From positions 1,302,001-1,366,000 of the forward strand of contig OZ257146.1 in NCBI GenBank assembly GCA_965279255.1: a DNA stretch of 64,000 nucleotides, given 5' to 3'. This document shows, in pieces, positions 29,492 to 38,595 of the stretch (positions within the stretch are counted from its first letter, which is position 1; each line of letters starts with the position of its first letter). This DNA is from CAMFLJ01 sp965279255 (GTDB lineage: Bacteria > Actinomycetota > Acidimicrobiia > Acidimicrobiales > Acidimicrobilacustridaceae). The position numbers and the translations under genes were made by a program. Under the pieces are notes generated by a model. That model did no database searches, was not told the origin of the DNA, and was given only the letters and a program-made list of their open reading frames with translations.

Positions 29492-30886
29492 TCAGGGTTG
29501 CACGGCCCCCGGGGGCACCACAGGGATCCCCGGCACCGTCGGGACCGTCTCCACGGGGGCGACCGGTGCGCCGGGAGCGACGGCCGTGGGCGGTGCCACG
29601 GTGGTGGTCGTCGTGGGCGGAGGCGGCGGGATGAGGTCGGCCTCCCGCGCCGCGTAGGCCTTCGCGGTGCGCACCACGAGGCTGGCGTAGCTCGCCGAGT
29701 TGTTGTAGCCGAGCGCCCCTCGATAGAGCCCGTCGTCGGTGTCGAGGCCCGAGCCACCGGCCCGGCAGAGCAGCCCGGCGGCGCCGAGGGCGGCGTCGTA
29801 GATGTTGGAGGGATCGGCCTTGCCGTCACCGTTGCCGTCGCGCCCGAGGCTGCGCCACGAGCCGGGGATGAACTGCATCGGCCCCACGGCCCGGTCGCTG
29901 TTCGGGTCGCCGTCGAGCTCCCCGCCGTCGGTGTCGCCCACCACCGCGGTGCCGTTCGAGCCGTCGAGCGGGATGCCGACGATGGGCTGGCTCGTGGTGC
30001 CGTCGGCGCCGAGTCGAGCGCCGCCGTAGGTGCCGTGGCCGCTCTCGACCTTGCCGATGCCGGCGAGGCCCCACCAGCGGATGCCGCACTCCGGCCGTTC
30101 GAAGGCCATGCGGGCGGCGGCCTTCACGTAGGCGTCGAGGGCCACCAGCGGGAGGTCGCTGCCGGCGACGTCGGCGGCGAGACGCCAGTCGGCGAGGGTG
30201 CGGCGGGCCCCGGCCGTCGAGGTCCGCAGTCCGTCGACCTCTGCGGTCGCGTCGTCGCGGAGCCTGGTCGCCTCGGCCAGTCGGCCCTCGACGCCGTCGA
30301 GCGCGGCGGTGTCGCGTGCGATGGTGCCGTCGGTGTCGTCGATGATCGCCTCCGAGTCGCGGACCTGCTGGGCCCGGCGCTCGGACACGTCGTCGATCAT
30401 GGCGTCCTGGCGGGCCTTGGTGGCCGCCTCCTCGGCCCCGCCGAGCAGGGTCTCGGCCGCGGTGTCGCGGCCCTGCACGTAGGTCTCGACGGCGACGGCG
30501 CGCAGCGAGGAGCGGTGCCGGTCGAGAGCCTGGCGGGCTGCATCGCCCCGTCGGCGGGCGTCGTCGACCTCGGCGGTGAGCCGGTCGCGCTCGCTGCTGA
30601 GGCCGTCGGTCTCCTCGGTGACCTTGGCCAGCCGCGCCTCGGCGTCTGCGAGGTGGGAGGCGGCCGACCGGTACGCCGCCAGCGCCTTGCGGTAGCCGTC
30701 ACCGTCGACCTGCACCCCGGCGAGCGACGGGTCGAGGCGGGGATCGTCGATGACGATCGCCTCCTGGGCACCGGCCGGCTGCGACCAGAGCCCCGCCGCG
30801 CCGCAGACCGTCACGAGGGTGGCGACGCCGAGCGCGGCCGCACCGAGCCTGGTGCGGAGGCGCGCGGAGGAGACGGGGGGTGCCAC
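29492..30886 (-). CDS. Secreted lytic murein transglycosylase with coiled-coil domain
   Basis: The protein has 464 residues from a GTG at 30886. A signal peptide (~1-40, hydrophobic core then QPAGAQEA) is followed by an acidic coiled coil (~60-215). The catalytic domain has the active-site Glu in IGKVESGHGTYGG (~residue 280), then PMQFIPGSWRS and NIYDAALGAAGLLCRAGG, as in MltB/SLT_2 transglycosylases. These cleave peptidoglycan with formation of 1,6-anhydromuramic acid. The C-terminus is a Pro/Thr/Val-rich tail. The coiled coil resembles those of cell-separation hydrolases. It acts outside the cytoplasmic membrane. Confidence 0.85.
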   Translation of the reverse strand: MAPPVSSARLRTRLGAAALGVATLVTVCGAAGLWSQPAGAQEAIVIDDPRLDPSLAGVQVDGDGYRKALAAYRSAASHLADAEARLAKVTEETDGLSSERDRLTAEVDDARRRGDAARQALDRHRSSLRAVAVETYVQGRDTAAETLLGGAEEAATKARQDAMIDDVSERRAQQVRDSEAIIDDTDGTIARDTAALDGVEGRLAEATRLRDDATAEVDGLRTSTAGARRTLADWRLAADVAGSDLPLVALDAYVKAAARMAFERPECGIRWWGLAGIGKVESGHGTYGGARLGADGTTSQPIVGIPLDGSNGTAVVGDTDGGELDGDPNSDRAVGPMQFIPGSWRSLGRDGNGDGKADPSNIYDAALGAAGLLCRAGGSGLDTDDGLYRGALGYNNSASYASLVVRTAKAYAAREADLIPPPPPTTTTTVAPPTAVAPGAPVAPVETVPTVPGIPVVPPGAVQP

Positions 30887-30953
30887 CCCTCCATCATCGG
30901 CCAGACGCGGGCAGATCTTTCGCCGCGGCGCGGACCCGGACCACGATGGGGTC

Positions 30954-32330
30954 ATGGCCGCTTCCCGTCCGACCTTGCCGACGGGGGTGTCCGAGGCCCT
31001 CGCCGCCATCGTGGGCCCAGAGCACGTGCTCGTCGATCCGCAGGTGGTGGAGGGCCACGAGGTCGACTGGACGGGCCGGTTCCGGGGGGCGACACCGGCG
31101 GTGGTCCGGCCCGCCGACGCCGGCCAGGTCGCCGAGGTGCTGGCCCTCTGCGACGCCGAGCGGATCGCCGTGGTGCCCCAGGGTGGCAACACCGGCCTGG
31201 TCGGTGGCGGCGTGCCGCTCCAGGGCGAGCTGGTGCTCTCCCTGCGCCGGCTCGACGCCCTCGGGCCGGTCGACGAGGTGGCCGCCCAGGTGACCGCCGG
31301 GGCCGGCGCCACCCTCGCCGCGCTCCAGGCCCACGTGGCCCCCCACGGCCTCGCCTACGGGGTCGACCTGGCCGCGCGGGGCTCGGCCACCGTCGGCGGA
31401 ACGGTGGCCACCAACGCCGGGGGCGTGCACGTGCTGCGGTGGGGGAGCACCCGCCGCCAGCTGCTGGGCATCGAGGCCGTCACCGCCGACGGGCGGGTCC
31501 TCCGCCACCTCGACGGGCTGGTGAAGGACAACACCGGCTACGACCTGGCGGGGCTGCTCTGCGGCTCCGAGGGAACTCTCGCGGTCGTCACCGCCGCCCG
31601 GCTCGCGTTGGTGCCGCGCCACGACGAACGGGTGGTGGCCCTCTGCGCGTTCCCCGACGTCGAGACCGCGGTGCTCGCGGCCGCCCGGGTGCGCCGCCGG
31701 GTCGAGCAGCTCGATGCCGCGGAGCTGTTCCTCGCCGCCGGGCTCGACCTCGTGTGCGAGGCCACCGGCATGGCCCATCCGTTCTCCACCCACCACCCGG
31801 CGTACGTGCTCCTCGAGGCGTCCGGCCCGTCCGACCCCACCGACGCGCTGGCCGCGGCGGTGGCGAGCCAGGCCGGCGTGCTCGACGTGGCCGTGGCCAC
31901 CGACGGCGGCCGCCGCGACGAGCTGTGGGCCTACCGCGAGGAGCACACGGTGGCGATCAACAGCCTCGGCCCGCCCCACAAGCTCGACGTGACCCTCCCT
32001 CTCGGCGGTCTGGCGGCGTTCGCCGAGGCCGTGCCGGCCGCGATCGCGGCGGTCGCCCCTGACGCCCGCTGCTGGCTGTTCGGCCACGTGGGCGACGGCA
32101 ACCTCCACGTCAACGTCACCGGCGTCGATCCCGAGGACGACTCCGTCGACGACGCCGTGCTCCGCCTCGTCGTGGCCTCTGGCGGCTCGATCAGCGCCGA
32201 GCACGGGATCGGCACGGCGAAGCGCCGGTGGCTACCGCTGCAGCGGTCGGCCGCGGAGCTCGAGGTCTTCGCCGCCATCAAGGGCGCCTTCGACCCGAAC
32301 GGCATCCTGAACCCGCACGTGCTGCTCTGA
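30954..32330 (+). CDS. FAD-linked oxidase (D-2-hydroxyacid dehydrogenase, GlcD/D2HGDH type)
   Basis: The protein has 458 residues. The FAD-binding PCMH domain is at ~40-220 with the Gly-rich QGGNTGLVGGG and GTVATNAGG. The C-terminal FAD-oxidase domain has FGHVGDGNLHVN (metal/substrate His residues) and AEHGIGTAKRRWL. Members oxidise D-lactate, glycolate or D-2-hydroxyglutarate and pass electrons to quinone or a flavoprotein. No iron-sulfur domain is attached. The ATG at 30954 has no ribosome site; CACGAT lies 6 nt upstream. Its stop is 1 bp from that of the convergent GDPD gene. Confidence 0.88.
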   Translation: MAASRPTLPTGVSEALAAIVGPEHVLVDPQVVEGHEVDWTGRFRGATPAVVRPADAGQVAEVLALCDAERIAVVPQGGNTGLVGGGVPLQGELVLSLRRLDALGPVDEVAAQVTAGAGATLAALQAHVAPHGLAYGVDLAARGSATVGGTVATNAGGVHVLRWGSTRRQLLGIEAVTADGRVLRHLDGLVKDNTGYDLAGLLCGSEGTLAVVTAARLALVPRHDERVVALCAFPDVETAVLAAARVRRRVEQLDAAELFLAAGLDLVCEATGMAHPFSTHHPAYVLLEASGPSDPTDALAAAVASQAGVLDVAVATDGGRRDELWAYREEHTVAINSLGPPHKLDVTLPLGGLAAFAEAVPAAIAAVAPDARCWLFGHVGDGNLHVNVTGVDPEDDSVDDAVLRLVVASGGSISAEHGIGTAKRRWLPLQRSAAELEVFAAIKGAFDPNGILNPHVLL

Positions 32331-32331
32331 G

Positions 32332-33108
32332 TCAGTCGGTGGCGGGGAACCACTGCCCCCGGCGTTCGAGCACGTCGCGGAGCACCGCGGGTCGGTCGGT
32401 CATGATGCCGTCGACCCCGAGCTCGAGCAGTCGGTCCATCTCGTCGGGCTCGTCGATGGTCCACACGTGCACGGCCAGGTCGAGCGCGTGGGCGGTCGCC
32501 AGGAAGCGCTCGTCGACCAGGGCGTGGCCCTTCGCCGAGGGGGGCACCTGCACGCAGCATCCGGTCGGGCGCTTCTTCCCGATGCCGTAGCTGGCGGCGC
32601 GGAGCCTGGCCACCGCGGCCGGGCCGAGCGAGGTGCACAGGCCGGCGCCGAGCATGGCGCGGAGCCGGTCGAGGCGACGGTCGGAGAACGAGCCGATGCA
32701 CACCCGCTCGACGGAGTTGGTGCGGGTCAGCACGGTGGCGAGCGGCTCGACGACCGAGTCGTGCTTCGGGTCGATGTTGATGCGGAGCTCGGGCCAGGTG
32801 CCGAGGAGGTCCTCGAGCAACGGGATGGGCTCGATGCCGTCGACGCGCGCCTCGGAGACCTCCCGCCACGTGAGCTCGGCGATCTCGCCGGTGCGGTCGG
32901 TGACCCGGTCGAGCTCCTCGTCGTGGAACGCCAGGACGACGCCGTCGGAGGTGACGTGGACGTCGGTCTCCACGTACCGGTACCCGAGGGCCACGGCGCC
33001 GGCGAAGGCGGGCATGGTGTTCTCGGGCCAGTCGCCCGCGCCGCCCCGGTGGGCGAACGGGATGGGTCCCGGGTGGTCGAGGAAGGCGCAGGGCGCGGGG
33101 CGATCCAC
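32332..33108 (-). CDS. Glycerophosphodiester phosphodiesterase
   Basis: The protein has 258 residues and a GTG start. GDPD motifs are clear: AHRGGAGDWPENT near residue 20 (HR, EN), ETDVHVTSDGVVLAFHDEELDRVTD (~47-72; metal-binding Glu/Asp and catalytic His) and a C-terminal WTIDEPDEM. It hydrolyses glycerophosphodiesters to glycerol-3-phosphate and an alcohol. No signal peptide is seen. A TAGCGT hexamer ends 6 nt before the start, with no Shine-Dalgarno, so the mRNA is probably leaderless. Confidence 0.9.
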   Translation of the reverse strand: MDRPAPCAFLDHPGPIPFAHRGGAGDWPENTMPAFAGAVALGYRYVETDVHVTSDGVVLAFHDEELDRVTDRTGEIAELTWREVSEARVDGIEPIPLLEDLLGTWPELRINIDPKHDSVVEPLATVLTRTNSVERVCIGSFSDRRLDRLRAMLGAGLCTSLGPAAVARLRAASYGIGKKRPTGCCVQVPPSAKGHALVDERFLATAHALDLAVHVWTIDEPDEMDRLLELGVDGIMTDRPAVLRDVLERRGQWFPATD

Positions 33109-33114
33109 GCCCGC

Positions 33115-33120
33115 ACGCTA
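33115..33120 (-). promoter_or_regulatory. -10 element, leaderless start of GDPD gene
   Basis: TAGCGT on the minus strand ends 6 nt before the GTG at 33108. It is identical to the -10 of the dpp operon promoter. Confidence 0.55.
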
Positions 33121-33151
33121 GGCGCAGGTCGGTGGTGGGCGCGCTCCCCGG

Positions 33152-33157
33152 TACCCT
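33152..33157 (+). promoter_or_regulatory. -10-like element, leaderless start of SirB1-like gene
   Basis: TACCCT ends 7 nt before the GTG at 33165. It is divergent from the GDPD element, the two hexamers being 31 bp apart. Confidence 0.5.
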
Positions 33158-33164
33158 CGCCGCC

Positions 33165-33950
33165 GTGGACCCCACCCTCGCCTTCACCGAGCTGCTGTCG
33201 CGGCCGGAGGCGGAGGTCGAGCTCGACCGGATGGCACTGCTCATCTCGGCCCACGCCCGCCCCGACCTCGACCTCGACGTCGAGCTCGGCCGCATCGACG
33301 AGGTGGCGGAGGGCTGCATCGACCACGACCTGGCGTCGGTGCTCGGGCACCTCTTCGGCCGGCTGGGCTTCCGGGGCAACCCCGACGACTACTACGACCC
33401 CTGCAACTCCTACCTCGACCGGGTCGTGGCCACCCGCCGGGGCATCCCGATCACGTTGTCGGTGCTCACCGTCGCCGTCGCCCGCCGGCGGGGCATCGAG
33501 CTGGTGGGCGTCGGCATGCCGGGGCACTTCCTGGTGCGCTCGGTGGCCGACGCGGGCCTCTTCGTCGATCCCTTCGGCAACGGCCAGGTGCTCGACATCG
33601 CTGGGGTGCGGGCACTGTTCCACACGCTGCACGGCCCCGACGCGGCCTTCTCCCAAACGATGCTCGCCCCGGTCGGCCCCCGGGTCGTGGCCACCCGGAT
33701 GCTGAACAACCTGGTGGCCATCTTCTCGTCGCGGCGCGACCAGCACGGGCGGCTCTGGGCGCTCCGGCTCCGGGCCGCCATCCCGGGTGCGTCGCTCGAG
33801 GACAGGGCCGAGGTGGCCGCCGGGCTGGCCGCCGTCGGCGAGTTCTCCGAGGCCGGGCGATGGCTCGAGGCCCTGTCCTTCGAGGCCCCCGAGCCCGTCG
33901 CGGCCGGGTACCGCCACGCCGCCGATCGGTTGCGGTCCCGGCTCAACTGA
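33165..33950 (+). CDS. SirB1-like transglutaminase-fold protein
   Basis: The protein has 261 residues from a GTG at 33165; an upstream start at 33132 is less likely because the -10 element lies between. The segment DDYYDPCNSYLDRVVATRRGIPITLSVL, then GMPGHFLVR and FVDPF, matches the SirB1/YchA N-terminal family with a papain/transglutaminase-like Cys-His-Asp arrangement. Helical repeats at the C-terminus (~195-261) look TPR-like. The family is widespread but its biochemical role is not firmly known. It precedes pyk. Confidence 0.75.
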   Translation: MDPTLAFTELLSRPEAEVELDRMALLISAHARPDLDLDVELGRIDEVAEGCIDHDLASVLGHLFGRLGFRGNPDDYYDPCNSYLDRVVATRRGIPITLSVLTVAVARRRGIELVGVGMPGHFLVRSVADAGLFVDPFGNGQVLDIAGVRALFHTLHGPDAAFSQTMLAPVGPRVVATRMLNNLVAIFSSRRDQHGRLWALRLRAAIPGASLEDRAEVAAGLAAVGEFSEAGRWLEALSFEAPEPVAAGYRHAADRLRSRLN

Positions 33951-34009
33951 GCGACCGCGACCGGGCCGAGCCTTCATCGAGGGGTCACCGGGGCGTCTCC
34001 TGCGCCCGG

Positions 34010-34015
34010 TAGCGT
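34010..34015 (+). promoter_or_regulatory. -10 element, leaderless start of pyk
   Basis: TAGCGT ends 8 nt before the ATG at 34024. There is no Shine-Dalgarno. No clear -35 is found. Confidence 0.5.
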
Positions 34016-34023
34016 TGGGCCCC

Positions 34024-35460
34024 ATGGCTCGTCGGACGAAGATCATCGCCACCATCGGCCCCGCCTCGGAGGACGAGCGCACCCTCAAGGGGCTGATCCA
34101 GGCGGGCATGAACATCGCCCGCATCAACCTCTCCCACGAGTCGGTCGAGCTGGCCCTCGAGCGGTACCACCGCATCCGCAAGGTCGCCGCCGACCTCGAG
34201 CAGCACGTCGGCATCCTGGTCGACCTCCCCGGGCCCAAGGTCCGCGTCGGCCACATGCCCCAGGAGGGCCTCGCCCTGATCGAGGGCCAGGAGTACTTCC
34301 TCACGCCCGGCACCACGGCCAGCACCCCCGAGCTCATCCAGGTCGACTACGCCGAGCTGCTCACCGACGTCCACGAGGGCGACCTGCTCACCTTCGGCGA
34401 CGGCGCCGTGCAGGTGCAGTCGCTCGGTCGCACCGGTGACCGCATCGGCATCCGGGTGATCCACGGCGGCCACCTCACCGGGCGGCCCGGCCTGCACATC
34501 CCCTCGGACCGCCTGCGGCTCACCACCCCGACCCCCGACGACCTCCGCCTGGCCGACGCCTTCGTCGAGGTGGGCGTCGACATGATCGCCCTCTCGTTCG
34601 TCCGCTCGGCCCACGACGTGCGCCGCATCGGCGTCGAGCCGAGCCCGCGCGGCCCGTTGGTCGTGGCCAAGATCGAGACCCGAGCGGCCGTCGAGAACCT
34701 CGACGCCATCGTCGAGGCGTCCGGCGCGGTGATGGTCGCCCGAGGCGACCTCGGTGCGGAGTTCCCGATCGAGGAGCTCCCGCACCTCCAGAAGGAGATC
34801 ATCCGTCGGTGCATCGCGGTGGGCCGTCCGGTGATCACCGCCACCCAGATGCTCGAGTCGATGATCCACGCGCCGAGCCCCACGCGGGCCGAGGCGTCCG
34901 ACGTGGCCAACGCCGTGTTCGACGGATCCTCCGCGGTGATGCTGTCCGGCGAGACCGCCATCGGGTCCGACCCCGTCCACGTGGTCGACGTCATGTCCCG
35001 CATCGCCGAGCGCGCCGACGAGGAGTTCGACTACGGCGGCTGGCCGCAGTGGCTGTCCACCCTGCACCTCACGCCCACCGACGACGTCGAGACCAACCTG
35101 ACCAACGCCATGACCTCGGCGGCCCAGCGGGCGGCCAGCGAGATCGGGGCCTCGGCCATCATCTGCCTGTCCCGCACGGGCTTCACGGTGCGCTCGATCG
35201 CCCGGTTCCGACCGCGGGCCAAGATCCTCGGCTTCTCGCCCGACCCCCGCACCGTGAACCAGCTCACCATGAGCTGGGGAACCACCCCGTACCTGCTCGA
35301 CGACTCCGGTCTCACCGAGGAGGAGCGGGCCCAGCGGGCCCTCGAGCAGGCCGTCGAGGCCAACGAGGTCCATCCCGGCGACACCGTCGTGGTGCTCGGT
35401 GGATCCGGCATCTACCGCGGTCGGGTCACCGACACGGTCCGCATCATCCACATCCCCTAG
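34024..35460 (+). CDS. pyk: Pyruvate kinase
   Basis: The protein has 478 residues, the normal length. It converts phosphoenolpyruvate and ADP to pyruvate and ATP. The N-terminus is RRTKIIATIGPAS. Active-site motifs include NLSHES, VDLPGPKVRVG, the catalytic Lys in VVAKIET, the Mg-binding Glu of that stretch and VARGDLGAE. The B domain and C-terminal allosteric domain (~340-478) are complete. The ATG follows a leaderless-type -10. The hydrolase gene starts on the last base of the pyk stop (TAGTG). Confidence 0.97.
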   Translation: MARRTKIIATIGPASEDERTLKGLIQAGMNIARINLSHESVELALERYHRIRKVAADLEQHVGILVDLPGPKVRVGHMPQEGLALIEGQEYFLTPGTTASTPELIQVDYAELLTDVHEGDLLTFGDGAVQVQSLGRTGDRIGIRVIHGGHLTGRPGLHIPSDRLRLTTPTPDDLRLADAFVEVGVDMIALSFVRSAHDVRRIGVEPSPRGPLVVAKIETRAAVENLDAIVEASGAVMVARGDLGAEFPIEELPHLQKEIIRRCIAVGRPVITATQMLESMIHAPSPTRAEASDVANAVFDGSSAVMLSGETAIGSDPVHVVDVMSRIAERADEEFDYGGWPQWLSTLHLTPTDDVETNLTNAMTSAAQRAASEIGASAIICLSRTGFTVRSIARFRPRAKILGFSPDPRTVNQLTMSWGTTPYLLDDSGLTEEERAQRALEQAVEANEVHPGDTVVVLGGSGIYRGRVTDTVRIIHIP

Positions 35461-36257
35461 TGCAGCGCGACGTCCTGGCGGACGGCCTCCACGTCGGCCG
35501 GGGCGGCGACCCCGGCGGCCCACCGGTGGTGTTCGTGCACGGGGCCATGGACCGTGGCGCGGCGTTCCTGCGGGTGACCCGCCTGCTCCCCGACGTCGAC
35601 TGGTGGGTCTACGACCGACGGGGCTACGGCCGCTCCGTCAGTGAGCACGCCGCCGAGCTCGACGACCACGTCGCCGACCTCGTCACGCTGCTCGAGCTGG
35701 TGCGCGACCGCACCGGTCGCACGTCGGTCGTCGCCGGCCACAGCCTCGGGGGCACCATCGCCCTCGCCGCCGCGCACCGTCGACCGGACCTGGTCGCCGC
35801 CGTCGTCTCGTACGAGTCGCCGATCAGCTGGGCCGAGTGGTGGCCCCGGCGCGGGCCGGGCGGCGGCAGCCTCGAGGACGACGTGCCCGAGGTCGCGGCC
35901 GAGCGGTTCATGCGCCGGGTGGCGGGCGACGAGGTGTGGGAGTCGCTCCCCGAAGCCACGCGGGCCCGGCGTCTGGAGGAGGGCAGGGCCCTCGTCGCCG
36001 AGCTGAGCTCGGCCCGGCGGACGGCCGCCTACGTGCCGGTGGAGATCGGGGTCCCGGCCACCATCTCGCGCGGCTCGCACACCGACGACTACCGCGAGCA
36101 GGCCGCCCGGGTGCTGCACGAGGAGATCCCGGGTGCCGAGCTGGTGCTGCTCGACGGCGCCGACCACGGCGCCCACGTGTCGCGCCCCGAGGAGTTCGCC
36201 GCCCTGGTGCGGCGGGCGCTCGAGCGGGCGGGCCGCTCCGGCGACCGCGCCCTCTAG
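35460..36257 (+). CDS. Alpha/beta-hydrolase
   Basis: The protein has 265 residues from a GTG that shares one base with the pyk stop. HGAMDRGAAF is the oxyanion strand-turn, DRRGYGRS is typical of the family, the nucleophile Ser lies in GHSLGG (~residue 98), and the His is in GADHGAHVSRPEEF near the end. The cap region is short, with several Trp. There is no signal peptide. Translational coupling to pyk is likely. The substrate is unknown. Confidence 0.82.
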   Translation: MQRDVLADGLHVGRGGDPGGPPVVFVHGAMDRGAAFLRVTRLLPDVDWWVYDRRGYGRSVSEHAAELDDHVADLVTLLELVRDRTGRTSVVAGHSLGGTIALAAAHRRPDLVAAVVSYESPISWAEWWPRRGPGGGSLEDDVPEVAAERFMRRVAGDEVWESLPEATRARRLEEGRALVAELSSARRTAAYVPVEIGVPATISRGSHTDDYREQAARVLHEEIPGAELVLLDGADHGAHVSRPEEFAALVRRALERAGRSGDRAL

Positions 36258-36260
36258 CGT
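36255..36260 (+). promoter_or_regulatory. -10 element, leaderless start of DUF3151 gene
   Basis: TAGCGT ends 7 nt before the GTG at 36268. Its first three bases are also the stop codon of the hydrolase gene. Confidence 0.5.
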
Positions 36261-36267
36261 GGGCCGG

Positions 36268-36720
36268 GTGAGCGACTCCCGACCCGTCAACCTCAGCGCC
36301 TCCGGCCCGCCGGAGACCGTGCTGCCCACCGAGCCGGCCGAGGCCCGCCACCGCCTCGAGCAGGCCCTCGCCCTCCCCGAGGCCGAGCGCCGACCCGCGG
36401 TCGCCGCGGTCGTCGCCGATCACCCGCGCTGGAGCGCGGCGTGGGCCGCGTTGGGCGACTGCGGCCGCGACGACGTCGAGTCCTACGCCGCCTACCGCGT
36501 CGGGTACCACCGAGGCCTCGACTCGCTGCGGGCCAACGGGTGGCGCGGGTCCGGCTACGTGCGGTGGCAGCACCCCTCGAACCAGGGCTTCCTGCGGGCC
36601 CTGGCCGGCCTCGCCCGGCAGGCGGCGGTGATCGGCGAGGACGACGAGGCCGAGCGCTGCGAGCTGTTCCTGCGCCAGTGCGACCCCTCGTGGCCGCCTG
36701 CCGAGCTGAGCGGCCGGTAG
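36268..36720 (+). CDS. DUF3151 family protein
   Basis: The protein has 150 residues from a GTG at 36268. It matches the actinobacterial DUF3151 pattern: early PPETVLP, then SYAAYRVGYHRGLDSLRANGWRGSG, WQHPSNQGFLRALAGLA and an acidic helix with AERCELFL. It is mostly helical and cytoplasmic, and resembles a short TPR-like unit. The family's function is unknown. It lies 4 bp before the PLP decarboxylase gene, suggesting co-transcription. Confidence 0.8.
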   Translation: MSDSRPVNLSASGPPETVLPTEPAEARHRLEQALALPEAERRPAVAAVVADHPRWSAAWAALGDCGRDDVESYAAYRVGYHRGLDSLRANGWRGSGYVRWQHPSNQGFLRALAGLARQAAVIGEDDEAERCELFLRQCDPSWPPAELSGR

Positions 36721-36724
36721 CCCC

Positions 36725-37972
36725 GTGTCGGGCTTCGGTCCCGGGCTGCCGGCGTCGGGGGAGTCGGCCGACGCCGTGCTCGCGGCGGTGCGCGACCTCA
36801 CCGACGGCGACGCCGACTGGCGTGGCGGGCGCACCTTCAGCCTCGTCTACAACGCCGACGACGACGAGCTGACCCGCCTGCACGACGAGATCGGTCGTCG
36901 GTTCCTCGCCGAGAACGCGCTGAACCCCTTCGCCTTCCCGAGCCTCGGGCGCATGGAGGCGGAGGTCGTCGCCGCGGCATCGGCGCTGACCCACCTCGTC
37001 GACGGCGGCGGCACCATGTCGAGCGGCGGCACCGAGAGCATCTTCCTCGCCGTGCACACCGCGCGGGAGTGGGCCCGGGAGCGGGGCGTCGAGCGGCCCG
37101 CCGTCGTCACCGCCCGCACCGCCCACCCGGCCTTCGCCAAGGCCTGCCACTACCTCGGCGTCGAGCAGCGGCGCGTCGAGGTGGGCGCCGACCTGCGGGC
37201 CGATCCGGCAGCGTTCGCCGAGGCCCTCGACGACGACGTCGTGCTCCTGGTCGCATCGGCGCCCTGCTACCCGTTCGGCGTGATCGACCCCGTCGCCGAG
37301 ATCGCCGCGCTGGCCGACCGATCGGCGATCCTCTGCCACGTCGACGCCTGTCTCGGCGGTTGGCTGCTGCCGTTCTGGGAGCAGCTGGGAGAACCGGTGG
37401 CGCCGTGGGACTTCCGCATCCCCGGCGTCACGTCGTTGTCGGCCGACGTGCACAAGTACGGCTACGCCTTCAAGGGCGCGAGCGTCGTCCTCTACCGCGA
37501 TCCGGCGATGGTGCGCCGGCAGTGGTTCCTCTTCGACGACTGGCCCGGAGGGCTGTACGGCTCGGCCACGTCGGCCGGCACCCGGCCGGCGGCGCCGATC
37601 GCCGGTGCCTGGGCCACCATCCGCCACCTCGGGGCCGACGGCTACCTGGCCAAGGCCCGTGTCGTCCGGGACACCACGCGCCGCTTCCTCGAGGGCATCG
37701 AGGCCATCGCCGGTCTCACCGTCACCGGCCGGCCCGACCTCTCGGTGTTCGAGTTCGGCAGCCCCACGCTCGACATCGGTGCGGTGGGCGATGTGATGGA
37801 CGAGCGGGGCTGGCACCTCGACCGCCAGCAGGGCGGCCTGCACCTGATGGTCTCCCCGTTCCACGCCCACGTGGTCGACACCTTCCTCGCCGACCTGACC
37901 GAGGCCGCTGCCGACGGAGGTCGCAGCGGCAGCGGCCGCGCCGCGACCTACGGCGCCGTGCCGCCGTCGTGA
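36725..37972 (+). CDS. PLP-dependent group II decarboxylase / sphingosine-phosphate-lyase-like protein
   Basis: The protein has 415 residues and a GTG start. It is a fold-type I PLP enzyme: GGGTMSSGGTES binds the phosphate, HVDACLGGW carries the Asp facing the pyridine nitrogen, and SADVHKYGYAFKG contains the Schiff-base Lys244. This HKYGYAxKG form is typical of sphingosine-1-phosphate lyase and archaeal-type tyrosine/aspartate decarboxylases. It removes CO2 or cleaves a phospho-sphingoid-like substrate; which one cannot be told. The stop overlaps the mobA start. Confidence 0.82.
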   Translation: MSGFGPGLPASGESADAVLAAVRDLTDGDADWRGGRTFSLVYNADDDELTRLHDEIGRRFLAENALNPFAFPSLGRMEAEVVAAASALTHLVDGGGTMSSGGTESIFLAVHTAREWARERGVERPAVVTARTAHPAFAKACHYLGVEQRRVEVGADLRADPAAFAEALDDDVVLLVASAPCYPFGVIDPVAEIAALADRSAILCHVDACLGGWLLPFWEQLGEPVAPWDFRIPGVTSLSADVHKYGYAFKGASVVLYRDPAMVRRQWFLFDDWPGGLYGSATSAGTRPAAPIAGAWATIRHLGADGYLAKARVVRDTTRRFLEGIEAIAGLTVTGRPDLSVFEFGSPTLDIGAVGDVMDERGWHLDRQQGGLHLMVSPFHAHVVDTFLADLTEAAADGGRSGSGRAATYGAVPPS

Positions 37973-38595
37973 GCCCCGCCGCCACCGGGTTCGCCGGTGC
38001 CGTGCTCGCCGGTGGAGCCTCACGGCGCATGGGCACCGACAAGGCGCTGGTGGCCGGGCCCGACGGCCGGGCCCTCGCCCTCGTGGGGGTGGAGGCGCTG
38101 CGGGCCGCCGGGGCGGCGGAGATCATCGTGGTGGGTGGCGACGAGGCGTCGTTGCGGGCGCTCGGCCTGCCGTGGGTGGCCGACCTCCATCCGGGTGAGG
38201 GGCCCCTCGGCGGGATCCTGACCGCGTTCGCCCACACCACGGCCGAACGGGTCGTGGTGATGGCCTGCGACATGCCCGGCGTGGGTCCGTCCGTGCCCGC
38301 GGCACTGGCGGAGGCGCTCGCCGCCGAGCCCCACGCCGCGGTGGCCCTCGCCGTGGTGGGTGAGCGGGAGCAGCCCCTCACCGCGTGCTGGCGGCGGTCG
38401 TCGGCCCTGCCCGCCCTGCGCTCGGCGTTCGCCGCGGGGGAGCGGGCGCCGCGGAAGGTCCTCCCCGAGCTCGGCGTCGTGCACGTCGCCGGGCTGCCGG
38501 TGCAGCAGTTGGTCGACGTCGACTCTCCGGAGGACCTCCGCCGCTACGCTGAGGCGCCTCTCCACCCGCCGACCGACGAACAGGACCACCAGTGA
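37969..38595 (+). CDS. mobA: Molybdenum cofactor guanylyltransferase MobA
   Basis: The protein has 208 residues from a GTG overlapping the upstream stop. The nucleotidyltransferase signature LAGGASRRMGTDKA lies at ~13-26, then DLHPGEGPLGGI and the metal-binding CDMP. MobA adds GMP to molybdopterin. The rest (RKVLPELGV, VDVDSPEDL) is standard. A MocA-like function is possible but less likely at this length. The next gene, a rhodanese, starts 4 bp inside it. Confidence 0.85.
   Translation: MSPAATGFAGAVLAGGASRRMGTDKALVAGPDGRALALVGVEALRAAGAAEIIVVGGDEASLRALGLPWVADLHPGEGPLGGILTAFAHTTAERVVVMACDMPGVGPSVPAALAEALAAEPHAAVALAVVGEREQPLTACWRRSSALPALRSAFAAGERAPRKVLPELGVVHVAGLPVQQLVDVDSPEDLRRYAEAPLHPPTDEQDHQ

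Noticed and set aside
29498..32062. An 854-codon plus-strand frame across the transglycosylase and into the oxidase gene
   Set aside because: It is the antisense of a clear secreted transglycosylase and then an alternative frame of the FAD oxidase; no domain is recognisable.
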